From: Nostoc mirabile CHAB5784
GTDB lineage: Bacteria > Cyanobacteriota > Cyanobacteriia > Cyanobacteriales > Nostocaceae
NCBI RefSeq assembly: GCF_020829645.1
Contig: NZ_JAIVFS010000024.1
Span: forward strand, 41,856-105,855
DNA length: 64,000 bases
Reading direction: 5' to 3'
Below, piece after piece: positions 26,661 through 36,567 of the stretch. The notes beneath the pieces were generated by a model that worked only from the letters and a program-made list of their open reading frames with translations, was not told the DNA's origin and made no database searches. Positions within the stretch are counted from its first letter, which is position 1; every line of letters starts with the position of its first letter. The position numbers and the translations under genes are program-made.

Positions 26661-26900
26661 GGTAAATAGGCATGAACTGGGAATCACACAAGATATAGCT
26701 TATTTATCCTTATCGCTGTCTTCCACCCTGTACTCCTAAAGTGCAGGGTTTGCAATTTTTATCAAAGCCATTTCTCCAAATAGCAGCACTTTTCATCAAC
26801 CCGCAGAGGGATTTTGTAAGTTAGTTATTTTTGTGATGATAGGTTTTAGTTTAAACGCTCCAGGTAGCAAAGGAAAGCGCAGAGGGGCGCAGAGTTTTTG

Positions 26901-27707
26901 CTATGACGATAGAGTTAGCCATGCATACCAATTATCTAACCCAGTACCAGTAGTTGCGGAAACTTGGAAAATCTGAATTTGGGGATTTACTTTTTTAGCA
27001 TATTCTATGCACTTTTGAACATCAAAATCTACATAAGGTAGCAAATCAATTTTAGTGAGAATCATTATGTCACTAGCACGGAATATATGGGGATATTTTA
27101 GCGGCTTATCTTCTCCCTCTGTGACAGAGAGAATCACAACTTTTGCCTGTTCTCCCAAATCAAATAAGGCAGGACAAACCAAATTTCCAACATTTTCAAT
27201 CATCACTACTGAATTTAGGGGCGGATTCAGTTGTTGTAAACCTCTGTCTATCATTGATGCATCTAAATGACAGCCTGTTCCGGTGTTAATTTGGATGACT
27301 TTAGAGCCTGTTTCTTTAATTTTTTTGGCATCATTAGCAGTTTCTTGGTCGCCTTCAATCACACTAATAGATAATTGATGCTTTAAATCATTAATAGTGC
27401 GAGTTAAAAGAGTTGTTTTCCCAGCACCGGGAGAACTCATTAAATTTAAAGCGAGAATATTTCGACCTTTAAACCATCCCCGATTTTGAGCAGCTAGCAG
27501 GTTATTCTTTGCTAATATATCTTGTTCTATAGATATGGTTGTATTGTGTATTTTGGCATGAATTTGAGGTGCTTCTATATGACTGTGGGAATGAGTAATG
27601 ACAGTTCCATCCGGTAAAGTGTGAGTATGATTATGTTCAGCTTCATCTGTTTCTAAATTTGTAATTTTTATTTCGCCATCATCAGAACAACCGCAGGTTA
27701 CACACAT
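26901..27707 (-). CDS. hypB: hydrogenase nickel incorporation GTPase
   Basis: HypB delivers nickel to the HupL precursor with HypA, using GTP. The 268-residue protein has a His-rich N terminus (HNHTHTLPDGT, HSHSHIEAPQIHAKIHN) for Ni storage, then the P loop LMSSPGAGKTTLLTR, EGDQETANDAKK, INTGTGCHLDASM with the metal-binding CH pair, ENVGNLVCPALFDLGE and TKIDLLPYVDFD (G4). N-terminal CVTCGCSD may bind metal at high affinity. It overlaps hypA by ten bases and is the last gene of the minus-strand hyp unit. Confidence 0.95.
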   Translation of the reverse strand: MCVTCGCSDDGEIKITNLETDEAEHNHTHTLPDGTVITHSHSHIEAPQIHAKIHNTTISIEQDILAKNNLLAAQNRGWFKGRNILALNLMSSPGAGKTTLLTRTINDLKHQLSISVIEGDQETANDAKKIKETGSKVIQINTGTGCHLDASMIDRGLQQLNPPLNSVVMIENVGNLVCPALFDLGEQAKVVILSVTEGEDKPLKYPHIFRASDIMILTKIDLLPYVDFDVQKCIEYAKKVNPQIQIFQVSATTGTGLDNWYAWLTLSS

Positions 27708-28039
27708 AATTCCTCTATTTCTATTTCTTTAATTTTCAGTTCTTCACCAGTAATTAAATCTAATCGCACGCTTCCACAGTTACAGATACCAAATGGTTTA
27801 TCTAAATAAATTTCTGCACCGCATTGGCGACATCGCCCTAAGCCAGGAATTTCCAAAATTTCTAATGTCGCCGCTTCTAAAGCTGTACCTTGAGTGCAAA
27901 TATCAAAACAAAATCGAATAGCGTCGGGCATAATGGCTGAAAGTTTGCCAATTTCTAATAAAACTCGCTGCACTTTTGCGCCTTTGGCGTGTTCAGTCAC
28001 AATTGCCACAATATTTTGGGTAATTCCAAGTTCGTGCAT
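27698..28039 (-). CDS. hypA: hydrogenase nickel incorporation protein HypA
   Basis: 113 residues starting MHELGITQNIVAIV, whose His2 binds nickel in the family. The zinc ribbon is CRQCGAEIYLD...CNCGS (C-x2-C and C-x-C, a variant of the usual C-x2-C pair). The start at 28039 is certain from the family's MHE N terminus; the frame is open for nine codons upstream, which overlap hypE. It works with HypB. Confidence 0.95.
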   Translation of the reverse strand: MHELGITQNIVAIVTEHAKGAKVQRVLLEIGKLSAIMPDAIRFCFDICTQGTALEAATLEILEIPGLGRCRQCGAEIYLDKPFGICNCGSVRLDLITGEELKIKEIEIEELCV

Positions 28040-28059
28040 ACTATAAAATCTATTAAATC

Positions 28060-29163
28060 TTAACAAATTCTTGGCAATTGGTCGCCTACCAGCATATCAA
28101 CAATCCTTTCAGCACCAAAAACTGTTTGTAACAATACAATACCTGGAGGTGAAGGAATAACTTCGCCAATAAGAGAAGCATCTTTGCCTGCTGGGTGTAA
28201 TTTCATAGCTGATAAAACAGTTTCTGCATATTTAGCTGCTACCACTACAACTATCTTACCTTCATTAGCTAAATACAATGGGTCTAAACCGAGAATTTCG
28301 CAAACTCCGTTGACTTCTTCCCGCACTGGAATAGATTCTTCAAAGAGACGGATTCCTACATTAGAACTGAGGGCAAATTCATTTAATACTGTAGCTAAAC
28401 CACCGCGTGTAGCATCTCGCATAGCATGAATTTGGGGACATACATGGAGAATCGTTTCTACTAAACTATGTAACGGCTGACAGTCACTTTCTATATTAGT
28501 TTCTAAAGCTAATTCCCCACGGGCAATTAAAATTGCTGTACCATGATTGCCTATTTCACCATTAATTATTATTGCATCTCCAGGTTTAATATTGTGGGCG
28601 GAAACACTAACTCCTCGCGGGATGATACCAATACCAGCAGTATTAATAAAGAGTTTATCGGCAGCACCACGATGTACAACTTTTGTGTCACCAGTGACAA
28701 TTTGAATACCAGCTTCTTTTGCGGCCGCTTTCATACTGGCTGCGACACGCCGCAAGGTTTCTACTGGTAATCCTTCTTCTAAAATTACGCTACAAGTTAG
28801 ATATAAAGGTTTAGCACCGCTAACAGCTAAATCATTAACTGTGCCGTTTATAGCTAATTCTCCTATATCACTTCCGGGGAAAAATAAAGGGTCTACAACA
28901 TAGGAATCTGTTGTAAATGCGAGTCTGTCTCCTTGTTGGAGGAGAGGGGCTAAGTTGAAGCTGGCTTGGTCTTCTAATTGTGAGAGAATTGGGTTATCAA
29001 AATTGCTGACAAAGATTTCGTCTATTAAATCACGCATGGCTTTACCACCGCTACCATGTGCGAGAGTTATATGAGTGTCTTGCACTTTTCTTTGGCGACG
29101 GCGGACTTGTTCTATTTTTTGGAATAGAGGATTTTGTATTGAGTTTGTGGGGGAAATATTCAT
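28060..29163 (-). CDS. hypE: hydrogenase expression/formation protein HypE
   Basis: A 367-residue PurM-like ATPase that dehydrates the thiocarboxamide on its C-terminal Cys to cyanide for the NiFe centre. The key end is intact: it finishes QLPRIC. Other features: LAHGSGGKAMRDLI near residue 35, FTTDSYVVDPLFFPGSDIG (ATP site), GDTKVVHRGAADK, and DATRGGLATVLNEFA. It accepts the carbamoyl group from HypF. The frame starts with MNISPTNSIQNP, slightly longer than average. Confidence 0.95.
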   Translation of the reverse strand: MNISPTNSIQNPLFQKIEQVRRRQRKVQDTHITLAHGSGGKAMRDLIDEIFVSNFDNPILSQLEDQASFNLAPLLQQGDRLAFTTDSYVVDPLFFPGSDIGELAINGTVNDLAVSGAKPLYLTCSVILEEGLPVETLRRVAASMKAAAKEAGIQIVTGDTKVVHRGAADKLFINTAGIGIIPRGVSVSAHNIKPGDAIIINGEIGNHGTAILIARGELALETNIESDCQPLHSLVETILHVCPQIHAMRDATRGGLATVLNEFALSSNVGIRLFEESIPVREEVNGVCEILGLDPLYLANEGKIVVVVAAKYAETVLSAMKLHPAGKDASLIGEVIPSPPGIVLLQTVFGAERIVDMLVGDQLPRIC

Positions 29164-29246
29164 ATTAAAGTTTTTTTAAACGCATAGGCGGTTCGCCTTC
29201 CCGCAGGGTAGGGACGCAGAGGGAAGCGCAGAGGTACGCAGAGTAT

Positions 29247-30425
29247 TTAGTCTGAGGAGAAGCCACAGGCGGGGAGAGGTTCTTGAGTTATTTTTGGTTT
29301 TTGGGTGATTGTTCTTTTGGCAATGGTGGAGAGTCGTCCATATTTGTAATAGGCTGCACAAGCACCTTCGGAAGATACCATGCAAGTACCAATAGGAGTT
29401 TCTGGTGTGCAAGCTGTACCGAATACTTTGCACTCCCAAGGCTTCAAAACTCCTTTGAGAATTTCTCCACATTTACAAGCTTTATGGTCGGCTACTTTCA
29501 GATTAGGAATGGTAAATTTAAGTTCGGCATCAAATTGGGCATATTCAGGTTGAATTTTTAATCCTGAATAAGGGATATCTCCCAAGCCGCGCCAATCAAA
29601 ACTATCTCGCACCGTGAAAACTTTGTTTATAGCTTGTAACGCCTTGAGATTTCCAGTTTTTTGGACAATTCGGTTATATTGGTTTTCGACTTCGCAACGA
29701 TTTTCTAATAGCTGTTGCAATAGCATCCAAATCGATTGGAGAATATCTAAGGGTTCAAATCCTGAGACAACTATTGGCTTATTATATTGTTGGGAAATAA
29801 ATTGATATGGGTCAGTGCCAATTACCATGCTGACATGGCCAGGCCCAACAAATCCATCTAGTTGTAAGTCGGGATTATCTAATAGTGCTTTGAGGGCGGG
29901 AATCACGAGGACATGATTGGAAAACAGACTAAAGTTATGAATTTTTTCGGCTGCTGCTTGCAGAATGGTGAAGGCGGTACTGGGGGCTGTGGTTTCAAAG
30001 CCTAATGCGAAAAAGACTACTTGTTTGTCGGGGTTATCTCTGGCAATTTGCAGGCTGTCTAGGGGAGAGTACACCATACGGATGTCTGCACCTTGTGCCC
30101 TAGCTTGCAGTAAAGTGGTTTTGGAACCGGGAACTCGCATTGCGTCGCCAAAGGTGGCAAAAATGACGTTATGATTTTGGGAGATTGCGATCGCATCATC
30201 TAATCTCCCTTTTGGCATAACGCATACTGGACAACCAGGCCCATGAATTAGTTCGATGGTTTGGGGTAATATTTCTTCGATACCGTATTTAAATATGGAG
30301 TGGGTATGTCCGCCACATACTTCCATGATTTTGATGGGTTTTTCTAGCTGGTTGCTTAATTTGGCGATTTCGTGGCGTATGGCTTCAGCTTTTTCAGGTT
30401 CGCGGAATTCGTCAACATATTTCAT
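29247..30425 (-). CDS. hypD: hydrogenase formation protein HypD
   Basis: A 392-residue Fe-S scaffold that with HypC builds the Fe(CN)2CO unit. Conserved parts: KIMEVCGGHTHSIFKYG, LIHGPGCPVCVMPKGRLD, FALGFETTAPSTA, GFVGPGHVSMVIG, and the cluster region HKACKCGEILKGVLKPWEC, FGTACTPETPIGTCMVSSEG and CAAYYKYGR. The C-terminal extension after PKI-TQEPLP is not conserved. Between hypE and hypD lies a CGCAGAGG-type repeat (29170-29240). Confidence 0.95.
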   Translation of the reverse strand: MKYVDEFREPEKAEAIRHEIAKLSNQLEKPIKIMEVCGGHTHSIFKYGIEEILPQTIELIHGPGCPVCVMPKGRLDDAIAISQNHNVIFATFGDAMRVPGSKTTLLQARAQGADIRMVYSPLDSLQIARDNPDKQVVFFALGFETTAPSTAFTILQAAAEKIHNFSLFSNHVLVIPALKALLDNPDLQLDGFVGPGHVSMVIGTDPYQFISQQYNKPIVVSGFEPLDILQSIWMLLQQLLENRCEVENQYNRIVQKTGNLKALQAINKVFTVRDSFDWRGLGDIPYSGLKIQPEYAQFDAELKFTIPNLKVADHKACKCGEILKGVLKPWECKVFGTACTPETPIGTCMVSSEGACAAYYKYGRLSTIAKRTITQKPKITQEPLPACGFSSD

Positions 30426-30598
30426 AGGGATTGAGAAATAGTTTTTGGATATCAGTTAATTTCGTTTTCTTTACGGGGTATTTTTTAACGAACCGCAAAG
30501 GACGCATTCGCGTAGCGTCTCGTAGAGAAGGGCGCGAAGAAAGAAAGAAATTAAACTCTTTCTGTGCGCCTCTATGTGAGACAAGAAAAGTCTATTAT

Positions 30599-30859
30599 TT
30601 AAGTACTAATCCCTGCTTGTGCTGCTGCTAATTCTTGGAATAGTTGTAATGTTTCTGCTGCTTCTTGTTCGTTAATTCGATTCATGGCAAAGCCAACATG
30701 TACTAGCACCCAATCACCAATACAAGCTTGGGGGGGATGTTGTTCATCTACGATACAAGCAATATTTACTTGACGCTTGACACCACCAATGTTAACTATG
30801 GCTAATTTATGGTTGACGTTGGTAATTTCTATAATTTGTCCGGGAATTCCTAAGCACAT
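30599..30859 (-). CDS. hypC: hydrogenase assembly chaperone HypC
   Basis: 86 residues beginning MCLGIPGQIIEI, whose Cys2 holds the iron in the family, with WVLVHVGFAMNRINEQEA. It escorts the Fe(CN)2CO unit from HypD to the large subunit. Sizes and motif are normal. The gaps to hypD and hypF are filled by short GAACCGCAGAGG-type repeats. Confidence 0.94.
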   Translation of the reverse strand: MCLGIPGQIIEITNVNHKLAIVNIGGVKRQVNIACIVDEQHPPQACIGDWVLVHVGFAMNRINEQEAAETLQLFQELAAAQAGIST

Positions 30860-30941
30860 TTTTTTATTTTTTAAGATAAACGAACCGCAGAGGCAAGAGA
30901 GACGCAGAGAGAATTATTTGTGAGAGAAATTTTGTCAAATA

Positions 30942-33290
30942 TCAAGACTCATATATTAATTGTGCGGCTGCAATAGCTGCTTGTCCTAAAGATAACCCGC
31001 CGTCATTAGCTGGAACTAAGCTGTGAGTAAGTACTTTTATCCCCAATGTTTGTAATCGTTTGCTAACTTGCTCTAACAATATACGATTTTGAAATACTCC
31101 TCCTGTTAGGGCTACTTGGGAAATCTGATTTTCTTGAGAAAGATATTTAACCATTTGCACAATTGCATTAGCTAAACCTTTGTGGAATTTGGCAGCCATA
31201 ACTGGTTGTGGAATCTGCTGCTGTAAGTCATGGAGCAATGCTTGCCACATTGGACGCGGGTCTATATAATAAATCCTATCTAAAAAGCTAAAGTTAAAAG
31301 GATAGATTAGGGTTTCTTTATGATTATTTAAGCTGCTTACATCTACTATAGCTTCCATTGCGATCGCACCTTGTCCTTCATAGCTACATTCATCTCTATA
31401 AATGCCGATAGCCGCCGCCACTGCATCGAACAATCGTCCCACGGAAGACGCTGGAGGAGAGTTAATTCTTTTCTCAATAAGTTGATTGAGTAGTTTGAGT
31501 GGCTTGTTGTCTAAAAATTTTACGATTTCTAAATCAGCGTACTGTTGTTGGCAATTATCCCAAAGGTTAGCAGCTATTAATTGAGCATAAGTATTACGCC
31601 AAGGCTGATATATCGCTTGTTCACCACCAATCATTGCCACTGGTTTAAATGTTGCTAGTCGCTGAAATTTACGATAATCTACTAAAAGAAATTCTCCGCC
31701 CCAAAGTGTACCATCATCACCGTAACCTAAACCATCTAAAGCAATCCCTAATACCGGAGGCGCATCTAAAGGAATCCCATTTTCTACCATGCAAGCGGCG
31801 ATATGGGCGTGATGATGTTGGATTTGATGAATTTTGATTTGATTTGTATCTGCGAGTTCGTTACCAAGTTTGCTTGAGAGATATTCAGGATGTTTATCAA
31901 TGGCGATTATTTCTGGCTTATGCTCAAATAGATTTAAGTATAAATTCAAAGTGTCTTCGTAAGCATTAAAAGCCGCAGCATTTTCTAAATCTCCCAGATG
32001 TTGAGAGAGAATGGCTTGTCCTTGACGCAATAAGCAAAAGGTATTTTTTAACTCACTACCCATTGCTAAAATTTGCGGTATATTGTCAAATCCCGGTGGT
32101 AAACTAATTGGTGCTGGTGCATATCCTCTGGCACGGCGAATTATTTGGACTTTATCGCCGATAACTCTCACCACCGAATCATCTACCCGATTAATAATCT
32201 CTCGATTGTGAAAGAGAAAATAATCAGCGATTGTCCCTAATTTTTCTCTTGCTTCGTCATTATCAATACATTGTGGTTCATCTGCTAGATTGCCACTTGT
32301 TAAAACAATTGGGCGATTCATCCGTCGGAGAATTAAATGATGTAAGGGCGTATAAGGTAGCATGAAACCGAGAGTATTTTGCCCCGATACTATCGATGGT
32401 GCTACTACTTTTTTGCCTGTCGCTTGTAGTAAAACAATTGGTGCAGCAGGGCTTGTCAATAATTCTTTTTCTTTGGCGTTAATAGTGCAATATTCTTTAA
32501 TTACCTCAATATCTCGCGCCATTAAAGCAAAGGGTTTATGATAGCGCTTTTTGCGCTGACGCAGTTTTTCTACAACGGTTTCCTGAGTTGCGTCACAAGC
32601 TAGATGAATACCACCTAAGCCCTTAATTGCTACAATTTCACCCTTTTGCAACAAGGTACAAACTGCATCAACATCATCTAGCATCGAGAACATGGAAGCA
32701 GTAACCGATTTACCATCAGCGCGTTCTAACCAAGCTGAAGGGCCGCAAGCATGACAAGCTACAGGTTGGGCGTGAAAACGCCGATTTTCGACATCGTGGT
32801 ATTCCTTTGCACATTCTGAACACATAGCAAACGCAGACATACTGGTATTGCATCTGTCGTAAGGAATCGCACGAATAATACTCAAGCGGGGGCCGCAATT
32901 AGTGCAGTTGGTAAAGGGATAGCGATAAAAGCGGCTAAAGGGGTCGAATATTTCTTGTTGACATTGTGGACAAGTGGCTGCATCAGGGGTAATTTCTGTT
33001 TTAATGGCATTACTGACACTAGTAGAAATCACAAAATTATCAAATTTCAATTCACTTTCATAATGAGTTCTAATTAGTTGATTAATTTTTGCCAACGGTG
33101 GACATTCTGTTTGCAATCTGGCAACAAATTTGGTTATTGCTTCTTCACTACCAGATACCCTAATTAAAACACCTTGTCCATCATTACAAACATCTCCACG
33201 CAAACCGCAAGCTTTAGCAAGACGATATACAGTAGGGCGAAATCCTACTCCTTGAACAGTACCACGAACTCTAATTTCTTCAGTCGCCAT
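30942..33290 (-). CDS. hypF: carbamoyltransferase HypF
   Basis: 782 residues. Domains in order: acylphosphatase (RVRGTVQGVGFRPTVYRLA, residues 5-90), two zinc fingers (CPQCQQEIFDP...CTNCGP and CSECAKEYHD...CHACGP, 105-185), YrdC-like (IKGLGGIHLACDA onward, 200-380), and a Kae1-like carbamoyltransferase domain with HHAHIAACMVEN, ALDGLGYGDDGTLWGGEFLL and LTGGVFQNRILLE. It uses carbamoyl phosphate and ATP to load HypE. All domain landmarks are intact. Confidence 0.95.
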   Translation of the reverse strand: MATEEIRVRGTVQGVGFRPTVYRLAKACGLRGDVCNDGQGVLIRVSGSEEAITKFVARLQTECPPLAKINQLIRTHYESELKFDNFVISTSVSNAIKTEITPDAATCPQCQQEIFDPFSRFYRYPFTNCTNCGPRLSIIRAIPYDRCNTSMSAFAMCSECAKEYHDVENRRFHAQPVACHACGPSAWLERADGKSVTASMFSMLDDVDAVCTLLQKGEIVAIKGLGGIHLACDATQETVVEKLRQRKKRYHKPFALMARDIEVIKEYCTINAKEKELLTSPAAPIVLLQATGKKVVAPSIVSGQNTLGFMLPYTPLHHLILRRMNRPIVLTSGNLADEPQCIDNDEAREKLGTIADYFLFHNREIINRVDDSVVRVIGDKVQIIRRARGYAPAPISLPPGFDNIPQILAMGSELKNTFCLLRQGQAILSQHLGDLENAAAFNAYEDTLNLYLNLFEHKPEIIAIDKHPEYLSSKLGNELADTNQIKIHQIQHHHAHIAACMVENGIPLDAPPVLGIALDGLGYGDDGTLWGGEFLLVDYRKFQRLATFKPVAMIGGEQAIYQPWRNTYAQLIAANLWDNCQQQYADLEIVKFLDNKPLKLLNQLIEKRINSPPASSVGRLFDAVAAAIGIYRDECSYEGQGAIAMEAIVDVSSLNNHKETLIYPFNFSFLDRIYYIDPRPMWQALLHDLQQQIPQPVMAAKFHKGLANAIVQMVKYLSQENQISQVALTGGVFQNRILLEQVSKRLQTLGIKVLTHSLVPANDGGLSLGQAAIAAAQLIYES

Positions 33291-33310
33291 ATAATTCTGA
33301 CTTTCAAAAA

Positions 33311-33380
33311 TTACGAATTACGAATTACGAATTACGAATTACGAATTACGAATTACGAATTACGAATTACGAATTACGAA
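33311..33380. repeat. AATTACG heptamer tract between NHL gene and hypF
   Basis: About ten tandem AATTACG units. The first units (on the minus strand CGTAATTCGTAA) provide the last residues, RNS, and the stop codon of the NHL gene, so the repeat has invaded its 3' end. Confidence 0.9.
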
Positions 33381-34581
33381 ACTGCCACAGCAATATTCGG
33401 TTATTTCCAGAATCAGCTATTATCGCCGTATTGCTACAAAATTTTATCCCGTAACACCAATTTAAGCTATCTCGTTTTGGCAGTCCAAAATTACGATTTT
33501 CACCTTTACTTTGAAAATTTATTTGTCCTGCTAACCCATCTGCCACTAAACTTTGCAGTGATAAAATTGATTCTGGCTTTCTCCATCCTAACAAACGAGA
33601 ATTAGCAGTATCTGCAACTACTAACCAATTGTCAGCCACTCCCACACCATAAGGCATACTCAAACTACTAGCACTTGGCAAATAAACTCCTTGATTCATT
33701 TCCACGAAATCAAAGCTTTTTTGTCCTAAAACTACTGCACAAGGTGTATTATTTTCTGTAGGCATTCCCTGCCAAATCATTACTCGGTGATTACCTGCAT
33801 CGCTGACAACCAGATTTTCTCCCCAAAAGCTAATATCGTGACACCAACGCATACTCGCTGCGGTTGCAGAACCACCGCCGTTTTCATTGCGAGATATCAT
33901 ATCTGGTTGTCCTAAAACTACATCAGCAGGTTGACCATTTTCTGTTGGTAATTGATGCCAAATTAATACTCTTCGATTACCAGTGTCAGCAATAAATAGC
34001 CGTCCTTGATAATAGAAAACACCATAGGGCCAGTGCATTGTACTAGCAGATGCTTGCTGATTTCCTCGATTTGGTTCATTCTCGGTAAAATTAACTTGCC
34101 CTAACACCAAATCTGCTGGAACATTGTTATCTTCTGGTAAAGTTTTCCAAATCAAAACCCGATGATTCCAAGCGTCTGCTACAGCTAACCCTTCGCCGCA
34201 AGCACAAATCCCTGTTGGTACACTTAAGGTTGCGCTTCCCGGTGTACTTTTAGCATTTTGTCCTTCATGATAAAAGTCAGGTTGTCCAATTACCCAATCA
34301 GCCGGTTGACTATCTCTGGTGGGTAATTTCTGCCAGCCCAATAATCGATGATGTCCTGTATCTGATACCCATAAGGGGCCTGTTTCTGATAACAAACAAG
34401 CAGCACGAGGCCCGAACATTGTTGTGGGACTGGGTGCTACAGGTATCACTAATTGTTGTGGTTCAATAATGTTACCTAAAATTACCTCTGCACCTTGAGG
34501 TGATAGAGGCAAATATTGAGAAATTTCTGTTGCTTCTAGCGGTAATTGTGATATTGAATTAATTTTGATTGGGATATCCAT
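33367..34581 (-). CDS. NHL-repeat beta-propeller protein of the hup-hyp region
   Basis: 404 residues with repeated propeller blades: LWVSDTGHHRLLGWQKLP, LAVADAWNHRVLIWKTLP, LFIADTGNRRVLIWHQLP, LVVSDAGNHRVMIWQGMP, LVVADTANSRLLGWRKP and AIIADSGNNRILLWQF, giving at least six blades. Between blades comes NxPADxVLGQPDF. The gene occupies the place of the NHL gene (alr0693) in Anabaena, one of five genes between hup and hyp proposed by Agervald and co-workers to serve small-subunit maturation. The biochemical role is unknown. The C-terminal RNS and stop are repeat derived. Confidence 0.85.
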   Translation of the reverse strand: MDIPIKINSISQLPLEATEISQYLPLSPQGAEVILGNIIEPQQLVIPVAPSPTTMFGPRAACLLSETGPLWVSDTGHHRLLGWQKLPTRDSQPADWVIGQPDFYHEGQNAKSTPGSATLSVPTGICACGEGLAVADAWNHRVLIWKTLPEDNNVPADLVLGQVNFTENEPNRGNQQASASTMHWPYGVFYYQGRLFIADTGNRRVLIWHQLPTENGQPADVVLGQPDMISRNENGGGSATAASMRWCHDISFWGENLVVSDAGNHRVMIWQGMPTENNTPCAVVLGQKSFDFVEMNQGVYLPSASSLSMPYGVGVADNWLVVADTANSRLLGWRKPESILSLQSLVADGLAGQINFQSKGENRNFGLPKRDSLNWCYGIKFCSNTAIIADSGNNRILLWQFRNS

Positions 34582-34738
34582 GAACCGCAGATAGACGCTG
34601 ATAATTATTTAAAATCATTAATGTTGATTAGCATGTAACAACAGTAACGGTTTTGCATTATGCTTTTTTCAAATTCAGTTAAAACCTTTAATCAAGTTCT
34701 GTATTAATCAAGCTTAAAAAAATCAAGATAGTACACCC

Positions 34739-34883
34739 GTAGGGGCTTGTCTTTGCCCATTGGTGTCAACTTAACGTAAAAGCTATGTCCCGCAAGGAAC
34801 TGAAGTTCTAGGCGGTTGAGTCAAGCCTTCAGTTAAGTTATTTTTAGCTTAAGTTGACACGCATGGGCATGCCGTGCCCCTAC
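34739..34883. repeat. nested inverted-repeat element
   Basis: The outer arms are GTAGGGGC (34739) and GCCCCTAC (to 34883); inside them GTGTCAACTTAA (34763-34774) pairs with TTAAGTTGACAC (34849-34860). The rest of the gap 34582-34738 has no visible gene. Confidence 0.65.
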
Positions 34884-34979
34884 ACCTTGCGATTAATTTT
34901 GTACCGCACCTGAGTGGGAACCGCTATAGTAACTTTTGCTACATAGCGAATTTTTGGCATGAGTGCGCGATGTACTGAA

Positions 34980-35215
34980 ATGAGAAAGCAAACTGGGGTT
35001 TGAGTAAGTAAAAGCTGCTTTTGCTTGCGGAAAACACTAAAATGAGTAAGTAAAAGCTCATTTTGCTTGCGGAAAACACCAAAATGAATAAGTCAAATGA
35101 CCTTTTGAGAAAGTCAAAGCTCATTTTGCTTGCGGAAAACACTAAAATGAGTAAGTCAAAAGTCATTTTGAGTAAGTCAAATGACCTTTTGCTTTCTCAA
35201 AGCCCTAAAATAATT
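34980..35215. repeat. tandem/dispersed repeats of about 45 bp (CTTGCGGAAAACAC family)
   Basis: Units such as ATTTTGCTTGCGGAAAACAC followed by AAAATGAGTAAGTCAAA occur three or four times with variable spacing; a weaker relative appears at 35265-35310. It separates the NHL gene from the NifU-like gene and codes for nothing I would defend. Confidence 0.7.
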
Positions 35216-35383
35216 ACCTGAATTACACAAATGAGAATAAATTCAGAGATATTGAGAAAGCATTCAGGCATTTTGCTTGCACAAAACATTAAGATGAATG
35301 CGCGAACTACTGAAATGAAAAAGTAAATTAGCGGTGATTGACTAATTGCCTAGTATATTTGCTGAAATCTTATCTTCGCATCA

Positions 35384-36229
35384 TCATTTTTGTAGTTTCA
35401 CAAAAACCTTATCGTCTTTAACCTTGACTGGATACGACTGAAGCGAAACATCAGGAACGGTTAAGCATTTACCTGTCTCTAATTTGTACTGGAATCCGTG
35501 GGCAGGACAGGTAATAATACCATTTTCAACTTTACCTTTTTCTAAGGGAGATCCTAGATGGGTACAAGCATTACGGTAAGATTTAACTGTAACGCCTTGA
35601 CGATGTAAAATTAGTGAAGTACCAGCAAGTTGTACTGCCAATACACTAAATTCAGGAACTTGATCAATAGTCGCCACTTTGATCCAGGTAGAAGTTATTT
35701 TTGCAGAAAATGGACTGATTAAACCAGAATTCGCTTTGTTAATAGTAGGACTGCTATTGACCGCAACTACTTTGGTAATTTCAGGACAATGGTTTTTTAT
35801 CGCCTGTTCTACTCCTTGAGACAAAGTTAAAGTAGAAGCTGGACAACTGCTGCAAGTTCCTATTAGTCTAACTTCTACTGTATCTGGTGACTTAATTGCC
35901 ACTAATTCTACATCCCCATTATGGCTTTTTAAACCTGGGCGAACTTCTTCAAGGGCTGTCTGAATACGCTGTGCTAATGGTACTTTTGGCGGTTTAACTA
36001 GTTCATGATAAAGCAGCACTGCATACACTACTTCATCAGCAACAGCATGACGCAAAGCTGACATTGATTCTTGCTTTAGGCTTTTAATCAAATTAGTCAA
36101 TGCAGCTTTATGCAAAGCCTCAATTGCTCTTTTCAGACCTACTGCTACACACCTTTGGCTTTCATCCCACTCGGATATAATCGCCTCAAAGCGGTTAATT
36201 TCCTGAACTAATTCTTCAAGGTTTGTCAT
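35384..36229 (-). CDS. NifU-like domain fused to a Rieske domain, candidate HupS maturation factor
   Basis: 281 residues. Residues 1-75 are helical. Residues 85-150 are a NifU C-terminal domain (RPGLKSHNGDVELVAI, then GTCSSCPASTLTLSQGVEQA with the CxxC that carries a transferable Fe-S cluster). Residues 190-281 are a Rieske-type domain with CTHLGSPLEKG and CPAHGFQYKLETG (C-x-H and C-x2-H). In Anabaena the equivalent gene (alr0692) sits in the same cluster and is proposed to help deliver Fe-S clusters to HupS. Its ATG lies in a heptamer repeat tract. Confidence 0.88.
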   Translation of the reverse strand: MTNLEELVQEINRFEAIISEWDESQRCVAVGLKRAIEALHKAALTNLIKSLKQESMSALRHAVADEVVYAVLLYHELVKPPKVPLAQRIQTALEEVRPGLKSHNGDVELVAIKSPDTVEVRLIGTCSSCPASTLTLSQGVEQAIKNHCPEITKVVAVNSSPTINKANSGLISPFSAKITSTWIKVATIDQVPEFSVLAVQLAGTSLILHRQGVTVKSYRNACTHLGSPLEKGKVENGIITCPAHGFQYKLETGKCLTVPDVSLQSYPVKVKDDKVFVKLQK

Positions 36230-36334
36230 TAGTCATTGGTCATTAGTCATTAGTCATTGGTCATTGGTCATTGGTCATTGGTCATTGGTCATTGGTCATT
36301 AGTCATTGGTCATTGGTTATTCATCAATGACTAA
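36230..36334. repeat. heptamer repeat tract supplying the NifU-like start codon
   Basis: ATGACCA/ATGACTA units (seen as TGGTCAT/TAGTCAT on the plus strand) run up to the gene; the last unit forms the start ATGACAAAC. Confidence 0.85.
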
Positions 36335-36559
36335 TCACTTCATTTTGAAATCTTTGAGGAGAAATGGCATAATGATGCCTGTCACTAAACTAGATAAGAT
36401 TATTGGTAAGTAGAAGGGAATTGGAGCTTGTGCGAGTAACACTAACAGTAAGAAACCTACAGCAATACCAATAGTAGTTTGCTTGACAAAATACACTGGG
36501 TCGCGTAGTAGCTTTCCTTTAAAAAATAACTTGGCTGAAAACCACCCTATCTCTAACAT
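36335..36559 (-). CDS. small membrane protein of the hup-hyp region (1)
   Basis: 74 residues from ATG 36559, MLEIGWFSAKLFFKGKLLRD, with one or two membrane segments (TIGIAVGFLLLVLLAQAPIP, YLPIILSSLVTGIIMPFLL) and a short basic tail. The frame is open further upstream but that part overlaps the preceding gene and is not protein-like. It corresponds by position to the small genes asr0689/asr0690 of Anabaena. Confidence 0.75.
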   Translation of the reverse strand: MLEIGWFSAKLFFKGKLLRDPVYFVKQTTIGIAVGFLLLVLLAQAPIPFYLPIILSSLVTGIIMPFLLKDFKMK

Positions 36560-36567
36560 ATTGTCTC

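Noticed and set aside
29750..29765. GGTTCAAATCC, like a tRNA T-loop
   Set aside because: It lies inside the coding sequence of hypD and no cloverleaf can be built around it.
34939..35166. Minus-strand frame with repeated LILVFSASKMSF
   Set aside because: It comes from the 45-bp repeat family; no start signal and no family.
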